A DNA stretch of 64,000 nt, taken from NCBI GenBank assembly GCA_030844895.1, contig CM061226.1, forward strand, positions 103,254,687-103,318,686, given 5' to 3'. The notes beneath the pieces were generated by a model, which was not told the DNA's origin, did not search any database, and saw only the letters and a list, made by a program, of their open reading frames with translations. The stretch is from Ambrosia x helenae. Its lineage: Eukaryota > Streptophyta > Magnoliopsida > Asterales > Asteraceae. Positions 55,853 to 64,000 of this stretch are shown in pieces. The translations under genes were made by a program, and so were the position numbers. The first letter of the stretch is position 1. Each line of letters opens with the position of its first letter.

Positions 55853-56895
55853 TCTATTAATATATATAAAAGAAAATGTATATGCTGACGTGGCGTGCAA
55901 TGGAGGTCTCAACCTTCCCTTGAGAGTGCCACGTGGCTTAATAATTGAGTGTTTTTGGTGTTTTTGAATTATTTCCTTTTTTAATTAAATTGAGTTATTT
56001 TAGGAAAAAAGAATTTAAAAATAAATTTAAAATTTTATCTCTCATATTTCCTTCCATAATTTTTAAACGTTTATATCTTTTATATACGAGATTTTTTAAA
56101 GAAAAAAATTACACCAAATTAACGAGCATTTTATTATCTTTCCAATGAGTACCATAGTGCTATATAAAAAACGGAGAAAAAATCGACTATTTTTTGTGGG
56201 GTTTCGTTCATACAGAAAAAAAAAAAAAACACACAAAGTGTTCATGTAATTCATTAATCATGTTTTTTTTCTTTTAAACTAGGTTCTTATCTACGATGTT
56301 GAAAATCAGCCCAATCGCCATGTTATCATTGGAATTTACTAGGTATACTTCATCAAGAGAAGCTAGGAGAAAGAATCGCGCAACACTGCAACACATGGTG
56401 CCAGCTTATAGCAAGGTTATTTTTTTATTTATTTAATTACAAGAGTAATAATTATTACTATTAGTATTAGTATTATTAGAATGGTTATATTTTTCAACCC
56501 CGAGACGCTCTTAGGAAGAATTGATAGTTGCTGACGTGGCGTTCAATTGTGGCCTCAACCATCTCTTGATTATGCCACTTGGCATAATGAGATGCAATGG
56601 TTTCCAACTTAAGTGTTTGTTTAGTTGATTAAGTTAGGAATTATAAGAGCCATTAGAATGTGAGAAATTAGAGAGATGTGATGAGTTTTTGAATAGTTGC
56701 AGCTTACATAAGTGATTCTTTAGATGATTACAGATTAAGTTTTAGATTAGGGAATATGAGTTATTACTGATTAAAATACTATGAACATGCAATGATTAAG
56801 AGATTTTGTGATTAGTTAACTTGAGTCATTTGCAATAGGTTATCACGTAAAATTAGATTTTTCAACCCCGGGACCCTCCCGGGGTAATCAGCTAG
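55853..56895 (+). mobile_element. Non-autonomous Helitron, 1,043 bp
   Basis: It begins TCTATTAATATATATAAAAG after an A and ends with hairpin CCCGGGACCCTCCCGGGG, then TAATCAGCTAG, before a T: the A^T insertion, TC start and CTAG end of plant Helitrons. No Rep/helicase. A degenerate internal hairpin (CAACCCCGAGACGCTC near 56497) and a second GCTGACGTGGCGTTCAAT motif at 56532, echoing the 5' end at 55890, suggest two Helitron units fused head to tail. Confidence 0.85.
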
Positions 56896-57184
56896 TTATT
56901 GAAAATAAAAGGATATAAATATTGAAATCAATGTCATATGTTTCATTACCATATTAAAAACCATTCAAAACATTTAAACTAATAATAATGACTTTTTGTT
57001 AGTTTGCCAAATATTAACGTGTCGTTTTTTTCAATCAATTGGTAAACTCTAAATGAATCTTATTTATTTAAATTATTACAACTGAAATATATAAAAATAT
57101 AGTAATCACAAAAGTTTAAGACTTTGAAAATTCGGGGGGTTACAAAACATAAAATAAAAATACATTAAAACATAGATAAAAAAA

Positions 57185-57563
57185 TTAAAGTTGGCGCAGC
57201 AATCGCCATGCTTCGACATGGTCGAAATCATTGCCGTATCGCGCTTCATACTCATAGTTAGTGAAGCCGATAGCCAACTCCTCATCAAGCTCCGGATCAT
57301 CCCTCACCTTTTGCTCGTATAGGGTGGTCCACCTCTCACACTTGATGTTGAGGTCGGCCCACTTGAGCTGGAGGTCTTAGACGGTCTTGATGGTGTTGCC
57401 GCCAACTTGCTCGAGGAAGTCGCTATAAACCCGATCCCAAAACCCCTCCGGGGGGGTAGTTGGACCCTTCCTCCCGAGGGAGTTGTTGAATATCCGGGTC
57501 GTTCGACGCATCCTTGTGGCTAACCACAAGGGCCATCTCTTCCTCGTCGGTCCACGGGTTCAT
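57185..57563 (-). pseudogene. Harbinger-associated MYB/SANT-like protein, broken
   Basis: The minus-strand start reads M-N-P-W-T-D-E-E-E-M-A-L, followed after a frameshift in a C run (about 57450) by F-W-D-R-V-Y-S-D-F, L-K-W-A-D-L-N-I-K-C and, at the end, Y-E-x-x-Y-G-N-D-F-x-x-x-x-A-W-R-L-L. This is the second protein of PIF/Harbinger transposons, which binds the element ends with the transposase. An in-frame TAA interrupts it. A TATATAAAG box (complement near 57630) lies upstream. It is divergent from the transposase at 58301-59704. Confidence 0.65.
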
Positions 57564-57929
57564 TTTTGGTGTGTTTGGTTTTTTAAACCGTGGTAAGTTG
57601 TGACTTTTAACCCCACCGTTTGATCACTTTATATACAACGACAGTGCACGGTTGGAATAGTGTAATTAATTTACTGACTGTTTGGTGGGCAAAATTCAAT
57701 TAACTCGACGGTTTCCAAGATAATCACTTAAATTTGGTCAACCGTTTGGTGGGACGGTTGAAATAGTAATATTAATTGTTAAACCGTGTAAAAATGTAAA
57801 AAAAAAAAGTTTGGGTATTAAAATGAAAATGAATAAAAAGAATCAGTAGAGTGCTGCCTACAAAAAGGTGTTTCAGTGAAGTAAATCAGTGAAGTGATGT
57901 GGCAAAGCAAGATTGGTTAAAATCAGTGA

Positions 57930-60048
57930 GACTATAGGGTGTGGTTCGGGAAGGAGGAAGGGGAAGGTGAGGTTGCCATTTTCCCGAAGGGGAACACCCC
58001 CCCCCGACCTACCTTCGGTGTGCTCGGGGACATTGTCCCGTCCTCCCCGTCCCAATTTCCCATAAAATATGAACGTTGGAAAATTTATATCCGTTGGAAA
58101 ATTAATGTGTTTGACCGTTTAAAAAAAACGTTTATATATATATATATATATATTAACCTTTCAAACTTCATACCACAATACCACCAATTCAATCATATTC
58201 CACACAACAAACCACATATTTTATAAACTTTACACTCTAATTTTTATAAAACCACATAACAATTTCAAGCCTTTTCACACTCTATAATTTTATACAAGCA
58301 TGAGTTCGTCGTCAGAAGAGGCAAACGTTGTCAATTTTTTCGCGAGCGCGATGGTTGAAACGGCAAAAAAATTATGTTGGAGTTTGTAAACGACAGTAGT
58401 GACGATGAAACAACTTCGGAACCAAGAACAAGGCGCGCCGCATTAAACAGAGATCGTGAGGGTATATTTTATTTCTTATACTTTTTAAATTTCTTATTAT
58501 ATTTTATTTTGTTATATTTTGTTATTTTTTTGTTAATTTTGTTATTGTATTTCATATCTTATATTTTGTTATTGTATTGTTATTTTTTTTTGTTAAAGGT
58601 GCACATGATCGTTTGGTTGCTGACTACTTTGCCGAGGACTGCGTATACACGGACGAACTTTTCAAGCGTCGCTTTCGAATGAGTCGCCGATTGTTCCAAC
58701 GAATTGCCAATGACTTGGCTAATTATGATGAGTTTTTCACACTACAAAATGATGCTAGAGGAAAACGTGGTTTTACGACTCTACAGAAATGCACTTCTGC
58801 GCTTCGTCAGTTGGCGTACGGGACTGCTAGTGATTCATAGGATGAATACTTAAGGATGTCTGCTAGAATGAGTCGGGAGTGCTTGTATCGGTTTTCCGAA
58901 GGGGTCGTGAACTTATATAGCAAAGTTTACTTGCGTAGGCCAACGAAGAAGGACATCGAAAAGCTCTACGCGCACCATGCAGAGAAACACGGCTTTCCTG
59001 GCATGCTTGGAAGCATCGGTTGCACGCATTGGCCATGGCGTAATTGCCCCACAGCATGGAAATGGCAGTTTACGCGAGGTGACATTGGAGAGCCGTCAAT
59101 TATTTTAGAATCCGTTTGCTCACAAGACCTTTGGATTTGGCATGAATTCTTCGGAGTTGCTGGTTCATGTAATGATTTAAATGTTCTAGCGAGATCGACA
59201 GTTTTCGACCGCATCATTAGAGGTACTGGTCCTGATGATTCTTTCGTGCTCAACGGGGTAGAATATAAGCACGGGTATTATCTAGCGGACGGGATATACC
59301 CAAGTTACTCATCTCTTGTGAAAACGATACAAATTCCCACGGATGAGAAAAGGAAAAAGTTTGCGAAGTGCCAAGAATCGACAAGAAAAGACGTCGGACG
59401 GTTATTCGGTGTTTTAACGGCTAAATGGCATGTTATTGGGCGGCCCGCACGTGCATGGCATCCAGAAAACATGAGATATATTATGTACGCTTGTACGATA
59501 CTACATAACATGATAATCGAAAATGAAGGCCGCGCTATATGTGAGTATGACCCGAATGACGTTGAAGAGAATATCGAGCCGGTTGACGAGGGACAACAAC
59601 AATCGAACAGGTGGGCACTACAGGATAGTACTGTGCATGACAACCTTTGCATTGATTTAATCGACCATATTTGGAACAATTTCCGTGTCGAAGATAACGA
59701 GTAGTTTGTATTTTTTTTACTTTGTTTATGTTTGTATTTTTTTTACTTTGTTTCGGTTAAACGTATTTTCGGTTTTTTTTTTTAATTTCTATGTAATTTT
59801 CGGTTTTTTTTTTTAATTTTTATGTAATTTTCGGGTTTTTTTATTTCTATGTAATTTGTTTTTTAATTTTAAAGAAAAAAAATATTAATGAAAAATAAAA
59901 TCTATAAAATAAATGAAAAAGAAAAATAAAAAAAAGGAAGGGGGAAGGGGAACCATTTCCCCTAAAAGGGGGAGGAGAAGAGGAAGATGATGTGGCGCTG
60001 ATGTGGAGAATGGGAAGGAAAAAGTGAAGGGGATCATACCCCATAGTC
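57930..60048. mobile_element. PIF/Harbinger element with transposase pseudogene
   Basis: GACTATAGGGTGTGGTTC at the left and the complement of the right edge GACTATGGGGTATGATCC form a TIR of about 18 bp. Flanking triplets are TGA and TAA, so a TWA target duplication is not intact. GGAAGGGGAA motifs lie just inside both ends. The MYB-like gene lies left of this TIR, so either the true element is larger or two elements are involved. Confidence 0.6.
58301..59704 (+). pseudogene. PIF/Harbinger DDE transposase, inactive
   Basis: Exon 1 (58301-58461) begins M-S-S-S-S-E-E; an A-run frameshift near 58372 breaks it. An intron (58462-58598, GT...AG) precedes exon 2, which encodes the N-terminal F-x-x-R-F-R-M helix region and then an in-frame TAG at 58838-58840. 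The DDE domain follows (58856-59704): G-S-I-G-C-T-H-W, F-F-G-V-A-G-S-C-N-D-L-N, and K-D-V-G-R-L-F-G-V-L. In active family members these read G-S-I-D-C, N-D-x-N and V-E-R-x-F-G-V-L, so the first Asp (codon 59018-59020, GGT) and the Glu (codon 59396-59398, GGA) have both become Gly while the middle Asp remains. It cannot cut DNA. Confidence 0.92.
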
Positions 60049-61722
60049 TAAAAGAAACTTAAAAATCTAGAAACATCCCTTGTCCCCTAACCAACTGCTA
60101 TTCTAGGTGATTCAAATCTCTGGTGGATAGATGTCCTAGAAATGCACACATTTCATGTGACGGTTGGTAAACCAATAGTGAACCCACGACTTATTTTTTT
60201 AGAGGTTCGAACAATGGGTTTAACTAAACTTTCAAATGGTGCGATTATAATTTTTTCATATAAAATACCCTAAAAACACTATGTGGGGTGTGCCCGCCCC
60301 CTTAGGCTATATTTGAGCCTGCCATTGAGGATAAAGGTAACCTTTCAACATGTACAAGTTTTATGGGTTTGCTTGTTGACGATGAGGTAGTCTTTGATGT
60401 CGATCACATGATGACATAAGAACAACTATGATGTGTTAGGATTTACACCTCTTTAAGATCCAATTGACATGCAACCCATACAACATTTTAGGATACAATA
60501 AGTTTAGTTAGGGAAGTGCTATTTTAGTATATATATTTTATTTGTATTAAAACATGTGCGAGGTAATATCGCGTAATACCTAAAGGTTTTTGGTTATGTG
60601 TTTCAGAGCTGAGGCAAGGCTAGCTCAAGCTTGACTCAATCTTAATACCAAGCTAGATTGGGTTTGACGTGTATTTAAAATCAAGCAGGAAGCTTATACT
60701 AGAGCGTGGCTCAATTAGAATTCGAGTTGGCTCACTCGACCAAACAATATTACTTTCTTGCCAAAGAACTAGAAAATAAAACTTTACTTTTTCAAATGAT
60801 TGAGTATGTAAATTACAGAGTTATCTAACTCTTGTAATAGCATCTGACTCTTGAAAGAGCTTAACTTTCCTAGGTGATCTCTTCACTTTTGTTTCTTCAT
60901 CAATGTGGGACAGAGAAACAATAAAATAGATGAATTCATTAGGAAATGAAGGGGACATTTTATAGTCATTTCTTTCTCACCCGATGTCGGACGAGCAAAA
61001 GTACAAAAGTTCCAAAAGATTTGAGGTTTTGAATGCTTTTGAAAGTTTTAAAGGATTAAAGGTGCAATCATACACCTAGTTCAACTCTCCATCCGTTAAA
61101 GGAGTTTGTCTATCACATGGAAAAAGTTTTGCAACTAGAGGTACTAGAATATGATCAGGAGAGTAGACCACTGGACGACGATGTGGAAGGTATACATTTT
61201 CACTGAATTGCAGTTGGATGTGGATAATCGTCCCCTATTTTCAGATATACAAATGGTGTCTTTGAAGTGAAAACTGAAAATGCAGGGTTTGAAGGTGGAA
61301 GACGTAGTGTAGCTATAGACACTGAAATATAGCCATTGAAATCTAGGTGTTTGGAATATTTAATTATTTATATATTCAATATTGTTTTATTTAAATAAGT
61401 AATACTCTTTTATTAAATAAATATTTTTATTAGGTATTTTTAGTTCGTGTTTATTTTAGATTTAATTCAAAAATTAGTTGTGATATGGCACGCGTACCAA
61501 GCGTGCAACATTTCATTCTACAAGTGAAAAGAATTAGCAGTGAAAATGCTGATGTGGTGTTGATGTAGTGGAGAGATAAGTCGTGACAAGATTCTTTTAT
61601 TTATTTATTTTTATTTATTTTTCTTTTGGTAGTCTTCACTTTATGGCAATTCTCTCGATCTCTAATAAGTCAGCTAAACGAAGCTAACTATTATTGATAT
61701 TATTAAAAAATTATTTTTTTAT

Positions 61723-61753
<31 letters not shown>

Positions 61754-61896
61754 TTGAAGTGGGAGTGTTGTAGCAAGAGCAACAAGCACTCGTACACCGT
61801 TAGTTAATTAGAACATCATAAGCCAACAAATGTCTCTTTAAAAGCTAAATTTTCCATTTAATCACTAAAGGGAGAACCAGCAAGAAGCTAGCACAC
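60049..61896. other. Gene-free stretch with scraps of array flanks
   Basis: 60119-60170 matches the ELIP6/7 upstream flank (GATAGATGTCCTAGAAATGC), and 60340-60470 matches the sequence across the D2 left edge (about 23025-23155). The remainder is AT-rich, with TTTATTTATT and TTATTA microsatellites near 61600 and 61730. I see no gene. Confidence 0.5.
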
Positions 61897-63084
61897 TGAC
61901 GGGTGGTTCAACGAACACCCTTTTATAGTGTTAAAATGCTTATTTTATCCACATTTATTCGTGATATTGCTTGGAATTGGGTGACTACGGTTGCTTTGGT
62001 TGTAGGTGTAATAAGGAGCTAAAAATGACGAAATACGGGCTTTGGAATGGACCGGAACGCATTGGAACGAGGTGGAATGCAAGAAGGAAACATGAAGATT
62101 TTTGAGGGTTCCACCGTACCCTTACGGTAGCCACCGTATGGGTACGGTGGCTTCAAGACATTTATTTTCCACCGTAGGTCAGCCTCTAACAGCCGTCAGG
62201 ATTTTAACCCCACCGTAACCTTACGGTAGCCACCGTAAGGGTACGGTGGCCCCTGCACCAAAAGTGTAACTCCCTTATTTAAAGACCACTTGATGGTGTC
62301 TTTTCATCACCTCTTCCAGTGTGAACGTTTCTAAGCATCCTAGGGGCGATTTTTGGGCTAGAGGAAGGTTGGAGAACAATTATAATCATTGGGATATTGT
62401 CTTTGATTCATATGAACAATTATTTGAAGATTATGATGATCCATTTCATGATGCTAGGCTAGAACTCTTGATGATCATCTTTGGTGAAGTTTTTCTTAAA
62501 CTCTTTTATGTTTGTTCCTTTCATTTCTAGAACGATAATCTAGTACATGTTTGCTTGATTTTTGTGGTGTTTGAACAATTGCTTGTAGTAGTTAATCAAT
62601 TTCTCAATTTCTAGTCTTAATCGTACGTTCTTGGTGTTGCTAACAATCGGGATATTGCGGGAAGGATTTGGGTTGGATAATTGATTAATCGGTCATCGGG
62701 AAACAACCTCGCATTGCTATAATCCGAGTACTTTGTTCCCTTTTATCACAATAATTGTTTAAACACGAGTTATGTCTATGTAACTCTTTCTAGTGGAACT
62801 TTTGCATAAAGGTTTAAGGAAAATGGATCCAGGGATGGTCATTGCTTGTTAACTTGAAGAACAAAACCCATTTCAAATCAGTAATTTAGTTTTCTTTTTA
62901 TTAAGTCTAAATCCAAATCAACCAACAATCTTTGATCTTTAATTTTGTTAGTAGTTAAATATTAGTTAAATCGCAAAGTTATTAGTTTACACACATTCCA
63001 CAAACTCCCTGTGTTCGATACCTTCTTGCCACTATACGTTAGTTGTAATTGGGAAATTTTACGTGTACCACGACAAGCACGTCA
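61897..63084 (+). mobile_element. Solo LTR, 1,188 bp, TSD CACAC
   Basis: TGACGGGTGG to AAGCACGTCA, with inverted TGACG/CGTCA ends, flanked by CACAC (61892-61896 and 63085-63089). The interior has two copies of a palindromic motif on the theme CCGTAMCCTTACGGTAGCC (62105-62145 and 62210-62250). The frame at 62321-62530 lies inside the LTR and has no family resemblance. Confidence 0.85.
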
Positions 63085-63328
63085 CACACCACAGCCCAAG
63101 TTACAAACATACATTCTAAGTTACATATAGAAGCCACACCAATTATCCTCGGGCGGTCGGGCCTCTATTACCCCCATTTTTTCCCATGTAAAGCTAGTAG
63201 ACTAGTTAGTACCTAAGATTTTTTATATATGCTTCCTGACACATAAATTCTTATTGCCGAAGATAGTCATTTCTAGCCCATCATATAAGTCATCAAATGT
63301 TTAATAGAGACTCTTACTCAAACAATTA

Positions 63329-64000
63329 TGTAACAACCGGCAAAAATAAGGTAATTCCGTACAGATTAATTAGTATATGATTAACGTAATTAAATGCAAT
63401 TATGTGTGATTTAATTATCAAGGCCTTAGGAGATAGCAATTTCCAAATAGTGCATAGGAATGCATACGTTTAATGGTAAAACATGATTGGATCATGTGCG
63501 AATAAGCTATCCGGTATGGACGTTGGCAATTACCCGGTAATAATTAAATAAACGAAAAGGATCCCGGACACCCAGGATATAAAATAAAGGGTATTTTCAT
63601 AAGATATAATGAGTTTTGGAACTCCAAATCCATAAATGAAAACGTCTTGTACAAATCTCCCGGTAATGAATAAAATGCGCGTACCGCACCCGATACGCGT
63701 ATAACTCATAAATTCACCCGGCGAAGGCCTAAATAACCAATCAACGCTTAAATTAGACTATATTTAAGGGTTATTAAAGGTATTTTTAATGTCCGGATAA
63801 CGCGTGATTAAAACCCGAAAAATACCCGAACGACACCCGAACGACGAGGGATTTAACATAACAAGTATTGGGTAAATATTTGAAGTTGTGGACCCCACAT
63901 AAACCCACATGGGGGCCGGCCTAAAGGCCAAGGGATGTGTCCATGCAAGTGTTGAAGTAATAATGATCTACACTTAGGTTAAGCATGCACATGTGTAAGA
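63329..64000 (+). mobile_element. Possible LTR start running off the window
   Basis: TGTAACAACCGGCAAAA resembles the start of many plant Ty3 LTRs (TGTAACA...). The text to the window end is noncoding with CCGGTAAT/CCCGAACGAC-type repeats. The end is not seen, so this is tentative. Confidence 0.35.

Noticed and set aside
58374..58682. Frame through the Harbinger intron
   Set aside because: Half of it is AT-rich intron with GT/AG borders; the transposase reads in another frame.
62321..62530. 69-residue acidic frame
   Set aside because: It lies within the solo LTR bounded by CACAC duplications; no known domain.

Overview
This window is plant nuclear DNA, almost certainly from a eudicot. I lean towards Asteraceae on the general look of the repeats, but the sequence does not prove the family. 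The only host genes I can support are early light-induced protein (ELIP) genes, all on the minus strand. Seven are intact (4142-4687, 10499-11023, 18422-18976, 25328-25873, 31685-32209, 36437-36994, 41889-42446) and one is truncated (45881-46195). Each encodes a 174-185 residue thylakoid protein with a transit peptide, a proline-rich linker and three membrane helices, and each is a single uninterrupted reading frame. Their promoters share a TATA box about 90-105 bp before the ATG and, in all but one, a CACGTG G-box further upstream.

Layout. 1-1930 holds a broken Ty3-type gag gene. 1931-13968 (D1) is a 12,038 bp block with two ELIPs; it recurs almost base for base at 23117-35154 (D2), offset 21,186. 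Between them, 13969-23116 carries an L1-type LINE with an intact ORF2 abutting a Helitron 3' end, a further ELIP, a small MITE, a CCA-rich non-autonomous DNA element and an inverted 5'-truncated LINE. After D2, 36145-46195 is a second, older tandem array of ELIP units; each unit carries a dead hAT transposase fragment and a Cassandra solo LTR with a 5S-rRNA-like core. 46192-54863 is a retroelement with two nearly identical 2,915 bp LTRs and no coding capacity, preceded by a stray piece of its own internal 3' end that cuts off the last ELIP. 54864-64000 is transposon-rich: an inverted LTR fragment, a non-autonomous Helitron, a dead PIF/Harbinger element, a solo LTR with perfect target-site duplication, and the start of another LTR-like sequence.

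The main story is a tandemly amplifying ELIP locus. Transposon insertions with recognisable target-site duplications, and matching empty sites in paralogous copies, let the order of events be partly read. Both outer junctions of D2 look ancestral and both junctions of D1 look derived. D1 is therefore either a very recent duplicate or a haplotype copy placed in tandem by assembly. ELIPs bind pigments and protect thylakoids from light stress, and large tandem ELIP arrays are known from desiccation-tolerant plants. That link is established for the family; for this organism it is only a suggestion.
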